NCBI GenBank assembly: GCA_013399115.1
Contig: VXAA01006032.1
Location: forward strand, 126,446-190,445
Reading direction: 5' to 3'
From: Anseranas semipalmata
Lineage: Eukaryota > Chordata > Aves > Anseriformes > Anseranatidae
DNA: 64,000 bases
The position numbers and the translations under genes are program-made. Each line of letters opens with the position of its first letter. The first letter of the stretch is position 1. The notes beneath the pieces were generated by a model that did not search any database, was not told the origin of the DNA, and was given only the letters and a program-made list of their open reading frames with translations. This document shows positions 25,473 through 37,031 of this stretch, piece by piece.

Positions 25473-26480
25473 ATATTTAATAAGTTAGCATCATTGCAAC
25501 TGCTTGGTGTTTTTAAAAATATAATGCCAAAGTGCTAAAAGAGAAAATCTTTCTTACAAAACAAACAAACAAAAAAACAATAATAATAAAAATCTTCAGC
25601 ATTAATTTTTACTTGCAAATTCAGTTTTCCAGAATTTACTCTGTTTGCTGGGGAGTGCGCTGTTTGTTATTTTTATTGCTATACACTCTGCAGAAGAAGA
25701 GACTACTCCCTTAAGAGAGAGTCTGAGCATTTCCAATTTCACATGCAGCTTCATCTTCCTACTGTACATAAGTTAGAAGTTTAGAAAGAACTGAAATAGA
25801 ACATATTTAGTTGCCTTAACTGCTACACTTTGAAAGGGAGTACAAATATTCCTTATGTTTTCTAAAAAATTGTATTATAAATAACAATTATCAATCCTCT
25901 GTTTTATTTTTTTTATAAGAAGTGATTGTAATAGGGTGGGTGAAATGTTCCAGAGATCCTGTTCTCATGTACCAGCTCTGGGATTGAACAGTTTGCACCT
26001 TCTAAAGTGATTTGCTATTGTTTCCATCTTACTTCCCACTGTCTGGGAAGACCACAACCCAAGGGACTGTCAGTTTTCTCTCTCTCTCTTATTTTTTTTT
26101 TTACACTGCCTTCATTTGACTCCAGTTGGCATGCCAAGAGATTACAGGCATCAAGTTTCGCCTCACAAATCGTAATAGCCATAAGGACTGTATTTAATGA
26201 AGTGACTCCCACCTCAACAGAGTGAGGCTGCTTTTACTATATTATTATGATAATCAACAGTTAAGTTGGCATTTGCCAGCCATAACCACAGATGTCTTCT
26301 TTGAAGTGTGAGAAAAACAGCACTAATGTCAAATACCACAGTGTGGGAACACTTGGCATACACTACCAGCTTAAGAAAATCGAGCATTTGGCCATGCTCT
26401 TGGAAGATACTGTGATTGAAGTGACATAAATATATAATTAGGAGAATCCATACATCAACAGGAACTGCACTCACTTTAAT
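25473..26480. other. non-coding, low-complexity patches
   Basis: A/C-rich patch at 25556-25590, and CT run plus T run at 26077-26102. The rest is unique and shows no gene. Confidence 0.55.
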
Positions 26481-26632
26481 GTAAAAGTGATGTGGAAAGC
26501 ACAACATTTTTCATTGTTCTTCACCTCCTCTGCCATGGAGGTATCTGAGGCAAACGCATATCTGACTGTGATTTTAAGAAGGCTCCTGGGAGGCTCTCCT
26601 TGATATTTCAGCTCCACGTGTACAATAAGCAG
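26481..26632 (-). CDS. candidate coding exon, unknown protein
   Basis: On the - strand the frame is open and encodes LIVHVELKYQGE, SLLKITVRYAF and MAEEVKNNEKCCAFHITFTL, alternating hydrophobic and charged residues like a beta-rich domain. It ends at AAA|GTGAGT, a good 5' splice donor at 26480/26479, in phase 2. The start is less certain. I place it after GCTGTGCAG (first codon GCT), which gives phase 0, but the pyrimidine tract there is poor. The frame is open upstream to about 26659. I do not recognise the protein. It may be a chance frame, and only homology would decide. Confidence 0.25.
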
Positions 26633-26659
26633 AGCCTGCACAGCAATGCCTTTGAGCAA

Positions 26660-28589
26660 TGAGCCATCATTAAATCACTGTCCAGTAGTAGTGTTCATAT
26701 TTGGCTAGTGTATGTCTTGCTCAGTTCCAGTACAGTAAGTTCAATAGGCTTGGAGCTGAACTGCAGTACAGCCATTAATCAAAAACCCTATAAAATTGAG
26801 TTCCAGGAATTTATAAATATATAATACAAATATGAGCTGTGGGATTTTTTCTGTAAACACTCCATCTCAGCAATGCTTCATGTCTCCCCAAGCGCCATAA
26901 CTTCACCAGCTAGCATAGCTAGTTGTACCTTTTAGTTTCTATGTGCCTCAACAGTGTTGTCTTTCTTTGTATCCCTGTTTTTCAGTTCACAATCATTGTG
27001 AAGGGGAGAGAGGAAGAGGACTCTCACGACCACAGAAGCCTACCTGTTTTTTCTCATTGGACAAGCGGGGCATGAGCCCATAGGTTAAGGACAAACAGCT
27101 TGTGTTATTTCTGGAATAAGGTGAACAGGATTGAATCCCTCCTACACACCTGCCAGAAGCCTGTCCATGAAACACCAGTTCAGTGTAACTCCAAAGTCCT
27201 TAGGAATCTCTTCATTAACTTTATTAGGGGTCCTAATGTATTCATTTTAAGACAGAAAAAAAAAAAAGATTATTTTTCCTTTGCTTTACTTCTTCTGAAG
27301 GAATGTTCTCTCTGTTTCATGCCTTCCTTTTATATGAAAACTCCCTTCGCTCTTCTTCACTGCCTTTCTACATTAAATACCCCATTTTTATCTGTCATAG
27401 AGGGACGTCTGACACTGGAAAGCGTTCCCATTTTTTCCATCTCCTACTGAGACCACTTGACTAGTCCTTGCAAAATGTTGTTAAGTGATCCTTTTGGAGA
27501 GGGAGGGTTGAAAATGGAGATCACTCTCTTGGCCTTCCAGGAGTGACCTGTGAAGGATTTTCCCAGTGAATTAATTTGCTTTCATGTACTCTGCAAAGCT
27601 TTGTTTTGTCTTGTCTTGGGCCAGACTACATTGCAATGGCATAAGCACATGTTGATCTCTGGAAAAGTTCTGTAAAGTGGAGGGACTTGAGTTTTCTTGT
27701 AGTTTTTTTTTTTTTTCTTTTTTATATACTTTTAGTTTGGCATGAAAGTACTTCTCAGTAATTCATAAACCACTTAAGATATTCATTGTAGACTAAGTAA
27801 ATGGAAGTAATGTTTAATTTTTCATTTTTTAGTGGTGATGCAGAACATAATACTGCATATGCAGTTTACAAGGCTCCCACCACTAGCACTTGGACTCCAT
27901 TTTAAACTTATAAATCAAGTGCTAAGTATAGTGCTTGTTTGTGTCTGTTAAATATTTCCTTCTCGTTTGTTCTTATCAACCTCCAGTAATGATATATACA
28001 TATGTCATGCAAGACAGTAAATATGCAAAAGTTCCAAGGAAAATTGCAGTGCCATATCTCTGCTGATTAATGTTTGAAACTAACATAAAAGCTAGAACAA
28101 AGATAACCTTTAGCATAGTCTAGAGGAATGAGCAGAACAGATAAATCTGCTCCTATGCAAAGTGCCACAGCAGAACTGATATGCCACCCAGTCTCCATTT
28201 TAAGGATTACAGACACTTGTGTTCTCCCCTAGCCCTGTTCATTCCAAGGTGTATTTAGTTCAGTCTGGCAGGCAGGAAATTGCTTTTTCATATTCATCTT
28301 CATTCTACTGCCAGCTCTAAGCTAAACCCATACTTCTTGTAGCAACAATTACATTAAGTATTGGAGTCTAGGGTCACTGTGCTTGTCAGTAATTTTAAGT
28401 CTGTGCCTCTATTTTCTGCAGTTGTGTCATATGGATGAGGAGCCTTGCTTACATGATGCAACTGTATGAATTAACAGCTGAGGATTTGCACAGTGCTGTG
28501 GATGCTAACACTGCTGAAACAATAAGAAATGGAGAAGGACCATGAGTGCATACCTGAGGATGAAAGCCTGAACATTGCAATTCAGAGTA
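26660..28589. other. non-coding, no gene recognised
   Basis: Unique AT-rich sequence with T runs near 27708-27723 and an A run near 27257. The 116-codon + frame at 27100-27450 is Leu/Phe/Ser-rich and has no supporting context. Confidence 0.55.
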
Positions 28590-29118
28590 AGATCATAGAA
28601 TCCTAGAATCCTAGAATAGTTTGTGTTGGAAGGGACCATTAAGGATCATCTAGTTCCACCCCCTCTGCCATGGGCAGGGACACCTTCCACTAGACCAGGT
28701 TGCTCAAAGCCACATCCAACCTGGCCTTGAACACTTCCAGGGATAGGGCATCCACAACTTCTCTGGGCAACCTGTTCCAGTGCCTCACCATCATCATAGG
28801 AAAGAATTTCTTCCTAATATCTACTCTAAACCTACCCTTTTTTTAGTCTAAAGCTATTACCCCTTGTCCTATTACTACATCACCTGATAGAGAGCCCCTC
28901 CCCAGCTTTCTTGTAGGCCCCTTTTAGATACTGGAAGGCCTCTATAAGGTCTCCCTGGAGCCTCCTCTTCTCCAGGCTGAACAACCCCACCTCTCTTAGG
29001 CTGAATGCATAGGAGAAATGCTTCAGCCTTCTGATCATCCTCATGGCCCTCCTCTGGACTTGCTCCAACATGTCCATGTCCTTCTTATACTGGGGACTCC
29101 AGAGCTGAATACTGGTCA
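28590..29118 (-). mobile_element. CR1 LINE, about 530 bp, reverse orientation
   Basis: The 3' end on the - strand carries the 8-mer-type repeats (+ strand ATAGAATCCTAGAATCCTAG). Next come the 3' UTR words TGTTGGAAGGGACCATTAAG and CTGCCATGGGCAGGGACACC, then GGGCAACCTGTTCCAGTGCC, then the ORF2 coding end. It is one of the longest CR1 copies here. The 5' truncation is near 29118, at CTGAATACTGG. No target-site duplication was seen, which is usual for CR1. Confidence 0.96.
28880..29118 (-). pseudogene. CR1 ORF2 C-terminal remnant
   Basis: This is the - strand frame inside the CR1 copy. It reads IQLWSPQYKKDMDMLEQVQ, RRAMRMIRRLKHF and [19 protein letters not shown], the conserved region downstream of the reverse transcriptase domain in CR1 ORF2. 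It ends at a premature stop at 28880-28882, where CR1 coding sequence would normally continue, so the frame is broken. The open frame runs on upstream to 29311, but that part is not CR1-like. Confidence 0.9.
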
Positions 29119-30474
29119 CTCTTCTTTTGATGCAGATCAGGAGATACACAGGAAAGATATTAATGATCTGTCTAGCAAACTCATGGTATCGTTCCAGTGA
29201 AATTCTGTTACTAACATATACTGGATAAAGACTAAAACCTAGACTCATGCTTGTGTTTCTAAGTGGCTGTTTCATGACGAAATAATAAAACAGGAGCCAA
29301 GACAACATCATAGCCAGTGTAAATGTCTTCAGAAACTCCTCAATTCAGCAGACATACTAGTAAAGACCATTTGCATTGTAGTTGTCACAGTGAGCTAAGG
29401 GACTGAATTTGGTGTCCACACACTGGTGTCTGTTACCATTTGACATGCCCAAGGGGATTCAGCATAGCCTCCAGTAAGGCACATTGTTCTGGAAGAGCAT
29501 AGGTCTTCAATAAACTATGACTAGATTTGCATGGATGTTTCAGGCACCTCAGATTGCTCTCAGATATTAATGCAAGTAAATTTCTCCCTGATCATCTATG
29601 AAAAAAAATTCCAGTTAGATTGTATCTAGCAGCATGTATCCAATTTTTTTGCTTTATGGTTCAGTGACATCTGTTATATGGCATTGACTAGCTATTATAC
29701 ATGAGAGAAGTCATAGTTCATGTGTTCCAGATCTTGCCATGTAGGCTTCCCACGCTGATGAAGTACTCAAATTGCCAGAAAAAGATTTTTGACCCTCTTA
29801 GTTGACAGTGTAGCAAGATCAGCCCTGCTTGGCTGAAGGATGAAGCAGGCAGAGGATGTCCTTTCCACAGCAGGGATGCTACAGCACAGCAACAGATTAC
29901 TTAAAAAATGTGTAAAGTTTTCATCACCAAAAGCCATTGAGAACAAGATAGATAAGCAGATATTTATATACAGGGAGCAAGAGTCTGGGACCAAGAGAGT
30001 GGTGATCTTGTCATGTCCATTTAGGAGTCTATATGATTTTCTTGTCTGGATCTTTCTACTTTTGAGAACTCTAGGGCTACTGCAGAAGGAGAGAGAAGTG
30101 TGTCTTACGTATAAGAATGTTTGCAAATTTGTGGTTGATGGATGACACAATTTGCAAAGAGATGTTGTGATATGTTATTTCAAGTTATGCATAAATGTCT
30201 ATTGCCTTTGTAAACTCACAGGGAAGCAAAGATAGTAAGAGAAAAAATCCTAACAGAATGTACCCTGCAGTGCACTAAAGAGAGAGCTGGAAAACAAAGT
30301 TTGATTTTGTGGTTGAAAACTGCACTTTTATTAAAAAATATCAACAAAAATAACCAGTTGATATGAATTTGAAATTAAGAAATAGATCATGGAATAATCC
30401 TAAAAATAATGTATGAAAATCCCACCATTTAATTTTGCTGGATTTCCTAACCTTTTGGGAATGACAGTGGCATC
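29119..30474. other. non-coding, no gene recognised
   Basis: Unique AT-rich sequence. Overlapping frames at 29767-30150 (both strands, 101 and 127 codons) show no domain, and antisense pairs of this sort are common by chance. Confidence 0.55.
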
Positions 30475-30549
30475 TTAGGCTATAAGGTGTATATATCTTT
30501 AGGCTATAAGGTGTATAAGGTGTATATATCTTTAGGCTATAAGGTATAC
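30475..30549. repeat. minisatellite, 24-bp unit
   Basis: Three tandem copies of TTAGGCTATAAGGTGTATAT plus ATCT. The middle copy carries a 9-bp internal duplication (33 bp total) and the last is partial. Confidence 0.92.
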
Positions 30550-32059
30550 ACTGATCTGCCAACTTAATGATATAATATGTGTCTGTGTGCACATGCTTAT
30601 TGAACAAGGCTACTGAGATTGTGAAGGAATGCTACCAAAGGCTCCTATGATGCCCTTGCAGGCCTCAGCCTTAGGGCAAAGGTACATAGAAGGCTGGGAA
30701 AGATGTTCATGGTGCATAGCACTAACAGGACACGGTACTTCCGTGTGCTTTGTCAAGGCTGGGGGAAAATAGTCTAGCATTTACATATTTATGTGTCATG
30801 GTGTAAGAAAAGCTCAAGATATTGTACTGATTCTGTACCCATGCTGTGTATGGGCAGAAATCCAGGTTTGCCAGCCTGTAAGAGAATAGATTTAGCCTTG
30901 AATCTGTCTGTCTTACTAAAATAGTTATTGAGATCTGGTAAACAAAATATATAACAATGGTTTCAGAGCTTCCATGAATAATTGTGTGCAACTGTGTGTA
31001 ATTGCAATTATCAAAAATATCCTTTGTTTACATATCACCTCAGCAGATCTGCTGAATTCTCTGCAGCCTCTATACATACAGCACCATGAAATGCAAATGC
31101 TTATGTCTTGAAAAATTACCAACAACAAGCACACTGTGAAAGAGTGGGCCAAGAAAATTGTAGGCTGGGTTTATAACAGTGAGGAATCTTTTATGTCTCC
31201 ATTAGATATGGTTACATGGTTACATCCTAAGAACAACAAAAGTCAAGGAAGAATCTCAAACACACTTCAAATTTAATAACAAACTGAGGTCATCTTGCAG
31301 CAAAGGTAAAACTGGTATGAGCATTAACCATGTTTTAACAAGTCACGGGTAACAATTCTAACTGTAAGTATCCCATCCTTGAGAAAGCTAACTAGCCCTC
31401 TAATAGAAGTCTAGCACATAGCAGGTGTTGAAAATGGAAATGTAATTTCCCAGCTAGGCAGACATCCAATATTTATGAGCCAAGTCTGTGGAAATAACTG
31501 AATCTGCCGATAGGGACAGAATAATTTAGCAGAAAATTGAGTAAGTTTTCCACTTCAAGAAAAACTGTCATTCACCTTTTATCTGATTATATTCCTGCCA
31601 GAGCCTGAATGTATTGTCTGGTGCTGAAGCAGTCGTACAAGACACTAACGCAAAAATGTGAGCATCCTCACAAATAGAGTTATTCCCAGCTATTTATTTA
31701 GTCACTTGTCTGACAGAGCCAAGCAATGTATGGATGAGAAAAAGATAAAGCAAAGCACAGATTCCTGAGAGGGAAAACAGTCCACTAACTTGCAGCAGCA
31801 CCTCTATTACTTCCTAGGTAGTATTTTGGATCCAGATTAAATGTAGACTAGAGCTGAATTTTTATTCTGATTTGACAATGTAGCAATCTTATCAGATATT
31901 TTTTGAAATTTCTACCAAGTTAGGTAGAAATCTTTTATGAACAACAGATGCTGCTATAAGATTTCTGAGGCATGGAAATATATCCCTTGTATTTTGGGAT
32001 CTAAGTCAGAACCAGAACTGCAAAACTAGAATGGCTCTGTGGAAACAAATCTTACATAC
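30550..32059. other. non-coding, no gene recognised
   Basis: Unique AT-rich DNA. No repeat or convincing coding segment was seen. Confidence 0.55.
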
Positions 32060-32104
32060 CTCCTGCCCAGCCAAAATCTGAAGAAGCTTCAGTTTGCTCT
32101 GCGA
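32060..32104 (-). CDS. candidate 45-bp micro-exon
   Basis: On the - strand a strong acceptor (CAATTCTTTCCCTAACAG) precedes 45 bases that read open in phase 0 as SQSKLKLLQILAGQE and end at GAG|GTATGT, a good donor. A second frame is also open. The length is a multiple of three, so skipping it would preserve frame. It could belong with the other - strand candidates, which also begin in phase 0. A segment this short with paired sites can arise by chance in 64 kb. Confidence 0.25.
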
Positions 32105-33401
32105 CTGTTAGGGAAAGAATTGATAATCGCCAGACAGATGGATCTGTTCCTGTCAACACTCCTAACTCAAAAGTCAACTCCCAAATTTGCTTGAGAATTT
32201 CCTGTCTCCTTCTGATAAGGTTCCTGTCTTATTTTGGCAGAGTACCTATATCAAACTGCCAAACTCTGCATAATAACACTTTTCATGGCTGTTTGCACAA
32301 ATTTCAGACTCCTAGCATGCCCCGCATACATGGCCCAGATCTCAGTGGATCAAAGGAGAGTTAAGGTGTGGAGAACTGAATGATCAAGTCCTAAAAAGGA
32401 ATAAATTCAGTATATTTCCCCTATTTTTTCCATCTGAAACTCATTCTGTTAGAAGACTAGTAAGGAAACTGGGGTCCAGTTAAGCTCTCAGAATAATAGA
32501 GCTTAAGTAAGATCAATGTGGTGGATATGCCCATCACTGGCTCTCTGTGAAGGGTGAGCATCAACCTTTGATAATTGGTTTTAAGTGGATTATGATACTC
32601 CTGCACCCACCCAAGTATATTTGTTATTCAGACAGGCATGTGAAATAACTTCCACTAATGATTGTCTTTTTGAGCTTGAACTCATTCTGGGACAGTCTTT
32701 TGCAAGCATTTGGTCAGAGTCAAAGCAAGACACTTTGGAGCCTGTTTTGGCAACCCTCTGCCCTAACTTGCCCCTTCTTTTGCTCTTTCCAGCTGCTGCC
32801 AGCAAAGAGTCCTGCTTGCTGCATGCCCAAAGATCCTCAGGCCCTCCACTTGGAAAAGGGCAACAGCTCTAGCGTGTGTCCCATTTGGTGCCTCTCTGAA
32901 CTGACAGCCCTACTCACCCTATCCTTTGTTTTGACAGCATACCTAATATTCAAATGTCAGACTACACCACTAGATGCATCACTCGCGTATGGAATAGGTT
33001 TGCCCCATCCTACCCACCAGACATCCCACTTTCAAAAAGTCTCCATGCAGATACTCATTACTACAAAAGTGCAAAAACAGCTCTCTGGAATCAAAGTAAA
33101 AAATTCCTCTAAAATTCACCTTCTTGTGCATGCTTATGCCAGAGAGTGAACTTGAAAGAATGATTATGGAAAGCAAAACAAAAATGGGTACTGAACACTG
33201 CCAAAACAATTTTGGCAGAATATTTTCTATCTGAGAAAAAAATGTTTATATTCCCTCAGACTGTATTTGTGAAAAAAAATAAAATTTGAACTATATGTAT
33301 CACCTATCATCTGATATTACACTGGGCAATAGAAATGAGATTTTTATATCTAAGAAACAAAATAGGGGCATGTCAATGAGTCGGCAACAACTGTAGTCAA
33401 A
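32105..33401. other. non-coding, no gene recognised
   Basis: Contains the longest + frame of this area (32658-33149, 163 codons). It is Leu/Ser/Gln-rich with no domain I recognise, and it is probably chance. Its antisense and +1 frames are open too. Confidence 0.5.
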
Positions 33402-33676
33402 GAATCACATAATTACAGAATCACAGACCGTTTGAGGTTGGAAGGCACCTCTGGAGGCCACCCAGAGGTCTAACCCTGCTGCTCAAGCAAGGCCACCTAG
33501 AGCAGGTTGCCCAGGCCCATGTCCAGACAGATTTTGAATTTCTCCCAAAGTGGGAGACTCTACAACCTCTCTGCGTAACCCGTCCCAGTGCTTGGTCACC
33601 TGTACAGTAAAAAGTGTTTCCTGGGTTTCACAGGGTACCTCTTGTGCTTCAGTTTGTCCCCATTGTCTCTTGATGC
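33402..33676 (-). mobile_element. CR1 LINE fragment, reverse orientation
   Basis: + strand words AGAATCACATAATTACAGAA (3' terminal repeats), GAGGTTGGAAGGCACCTCTG, GAGCAGGTTGCCCAGGCCCA and CAACCTCTCTGCGTAACCCG, then GTTTGTCCCCATTGTCTCTTG, are in standard CR1 reverse order. The copy covers the 3' UTR and the very end of ORF2, with many substitutions. Confidence 0.94.
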
Positions 33677-34045
33677 ATGGAGCTTAAGAGGTGGAGGCCA
33701 GAGGGAGCTTTGCAATTGACACATAACAGATAGAATCCATTCCAAATGAAATTGTTTGAAAGTTTTCTGTTTATGTGAATGAATCAACTTATACCCCAAG
33801 ATCTGAGTATATAGTAAATTAATGAAAAAGTTTAATGAAAAGAAATTAACTTACCCCAAAGGCTAAAAAAAAAAAAAAAAAAACAAACAAAGAAAGATCT
33901 GAAAAGAAAAAAAATCTTCCTGGAAAATAATCTATCAACAACATGCTGTAATTCCAAAAAGCCACCTCTAACTACTAAGCTCTCTACTTCATGAAAGCAA
34001 ATGTTTTCTCCTTTTTTCTCTTTTACCATTGACTTCTAAATTATN
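33677..34045. other. non-coding spacer with A run
   Basis: A run at 33865-33883. No gene. An N at 34045 ends the stretch. Confidence 0.6.
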
Positions 34046-34097
34046 AGGAAAGGAAAGGAAAGGAAAGGAAAGGAAAGGAAAGGAAAGGAAAGGAAAG
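34046..34097. repeat. (AGGAA)n microsatellite
   Basis: About ten perfect AGGAA units. The preceding base is N, so the true array length may not be represented. Confidence 0.95.
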
Positions 34098-35353
34098 CTT
34101 ATTGTTAGAGATAACTATAGCATTAAAAATTATGACTATAGCAACAGTGGATAATGGAAGAGCATTTTGGCAATGCATTGATAATAAGAGCTTATGAATT
34201 CTTTCTTAGAGCATTCATTCAAACTTTTTCAGGTGTGATTCCAACATAACATTGACAGACCACTCCCTGACAAATTACCACCCCAAAATGTTTGTAATGC
34301 ACAAGTTTAACACGAAAATCTGTATTCCAGTGAGGTGATACTTATAGAACTTTGTGATCTAAAAAGCAAATGACCAAGCTGATCCAATTCTCTTTTTAAG
34401 AAATCTGGAGTTTCTTCTGTGGCCAACACTAACTTTATCAGCTTGCATCTCTGGCCCTTGAAGACTCTCATCCATCTATATGGGATACTTAGATGGCCTT
34501 TGTTTGACAGATAAAGTCCTATGACAAGATCTCACACTATAATATGATACAATGTGCTTTCTCTCAGACAGTTCATTCTTCTTTGGGATGTGTACAACTG
34601 GGGGAAAAGGCACACCCATACCCAGGGGAAAGGGTTACATTTTTCAGATGCACTCCCTTCTACAATCATGTGGGAAGAGGAACTTACCACCATGTGGCTG
34701 TGTACTAGTGCAAGTTCCTGCTTTCTGTTGGGGAAAGAGACTGAGAGCTTTGGTCCCAGTTTTCTCCAACAGCATGATTATGAATTCTCAGGGCCTGCTA
34801 ATCTCTCTGAAACCACTGTAGTGATCAGAAAGTCAGGTATGTTAACACAAACAGAGTTATTTTCCAGTACCAGGACCCAGAAAAACACCCAGTACTGTTA
34901 TAAACCTTTGAATTCAGTGGTTTTACAAAGACACTAAATGAGACAACTGTATGAACTGAGCTGTCAGCACTGGAGCTCTTGGTCTCGGACATGATCAAGT
35001 TCTTCCAGTACCATGATGATAAATAAATAAATTAATTAATTAAACAAGAGAACAGACTGACCCTGTTTGTGAACTAGAGGGAAAGCCATCTTAGAATTAT
35101 TCAGGAGCAAGTAAGCATCAGAAAACAAAACAAAATGAAACAATCACTGCTTTTCCAGAATCTCACACCTCAGAGGCAGTCTGGTCTGACAACAAGTTGC
35201 CCCTGAATAATTGTTAAAAATTATGTGTCATCACAGAACAAACGTAAAAATATTCAGTGGAGCAGAAATACTCTTTGGCAATATAAGAATTGTTCTACCT
35301 TGCAGCTCCTCCTGTGCATTCCCACTGTGCCTTTTTAACCTGTTTTACTAAGG
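34098..35353. other. non-coding; a splice-bounded 37-bp segment noted
   Basis: On the - strand at 34724-34688 a strong acceptor (GTCTCTTTCCCCAACAG) and a GTAAGT donor bound 37 bases. That is too short to call. AAAT/AATT-type low complexity lies at 35020-35045. Two overlapping + frames at 34552-34937 have no recognisable content. Confidence 0.5.

Positions 35354-35390
<37 letters not shown>
35354..35390. repeat. poly-A homopolymer, 37 bases
   Basis: Uninterrupted run of 37 A with no retroposon body recognisable on its 5' side. Confidence 0.95.
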
Positions 35391-35391
<1 letters not shown>

Positions 35392-37007
35392 AAACGCATA
35401 ATCACTTTGCCTGCTAATCCCTACCAGTAATTTCTAAATCTGCAAGTCTATTTTAACCAAATCTGCAAAAGGTGGAAATTTTTCAGAAATACTAAGTTCC
35501 TATAAATTTCATGATAACTGGCAGAAGACACTCAGGATAGTGTCTCTCTCATAAAGAGCAGTGTTGTGAACTCAGTAGCTTCTTAGCCGCTGCATTAACA
35601 TACACAAAGCTCAAATAGCAAAAGCACATGCTGTGTCTTTCAAAGCTAGTAGTCAGAGAAAAGGGTAAGAGTTGCTGTTTAGGTGCTTAAAGGACAGAGA
35701 AGTGAGAGCAGGAGAGCCAGAGGAAGCTGAGGTATTGCAGAATGAAAGGGAATGAAGCTCAGGGAAGGACTACAGGCAGAGAACACAAGTTCATAGAAAC
35801 CAGGCTTCATTCATGTAACTGCCAACAAAAAATTTGTTTTGGTTTATTCTTTGTTACTTGGAAAATGGTTTCTGTTAAACTCAAAACCAAACACTCATGT
35901 CAGGACTGGATTATGTGCACTTGGACATGCTGGTAAATCCACAGCTTGTTTTAAATTCACATTGTAGGCTTTACAATAAAGCAATCTTTCTGCATCTAAA
36001 AGAATGTTTACTCTATGAGAACTAGATATTGCCAAGAACAAGTTTAAAGGAAAGCTGTCACAGTCTTGACTGTGGATAACTTATGCTAACTCTGTAGCAA
36101 AGACATAACGATTATACTAAATTTATATGAAGGATAACATCTAGGAGGGAAGACAGCAAGGGTCAGAGTTACTAAAAGCCTTTCATGAAGTGGGAAGGCA
36201 AGTAAACAGAACACTTAAATCATCATATACACAGTGCTTGATGAAATATTCATGTTCTGTATGATAAACAACATGCTCAATTTCTCAGTCTAGTATCAAC
36301 ACCAGTTGGGAGCCATGAAGTTCTACACACCTTCAAACTATTGAATAACACCAATGTCACATATTCAGAGTACAGATTTAAATACAATTTAATTCAGGAC
36401 AGCTGGAAGTATCAGACCTGTCCTTCTGAGAGGTGTCTTTCACTATAATTGATTAGGGTTATTTTGCAAAGGGTGTTTCCTTGTCAGCTTTGTTTTATAG
36501 TAGCGAGACATAGTTAAATTTTGCAGCTTGCTTCCTTAATTGCAAATTCCACTTCTCCAATATAGTGGGACACTGGGTTTGAAACCTAGCAAGACTCTCC
36601 CCCTTCTAGATGAGGAGATGTTTGCATGTATAAATTATTCTACCTGCTTTCATTCTAATATGAAATATGAAGTTAGGCATACAAATGAAATGTGAAAATG
36701 GCTTAGCAGCTAACAAAGATGACAGTACCAGTAGGAACTGCATCTGCTAAAAAACATGATTGCAATCATGGAGGTTCTCTCTTTAAAATTTGTTTTTGCC
36801 AGGAAATAAGGGAAGTTATAAGTGAGCTAAAGAAAAATTAAAGATTAGAAACACCCATTCAGTGAAAGAGGAATTGTGAAAGAGGCATTTTTTTATATTC
36901 ATTCTTAGAACTGTACTTTTCAGACTTCTGATACAAATTGTGTTGTCACACCAGTGTGCTGTTAATATGAACAATTCATCTCTTGACAACGTTCATAGCC
37001 TTTCCTT

Positions 37008-37031
37008 AAAAAAAAAAAAAAAAAAAAAAAA
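37008..37031. repeat. poly-A homopolymer, 24 bases
   Basis: Uninterrupted A run followed by GGTGGGGTGGGG. Confidence 0.95.

Noticed and set aside
32658..33149. 163-codon + strand frame
   Set aside because: No domain, no splice or promoter context, and antisense and neighbouring frames are open too. It looks like chance.
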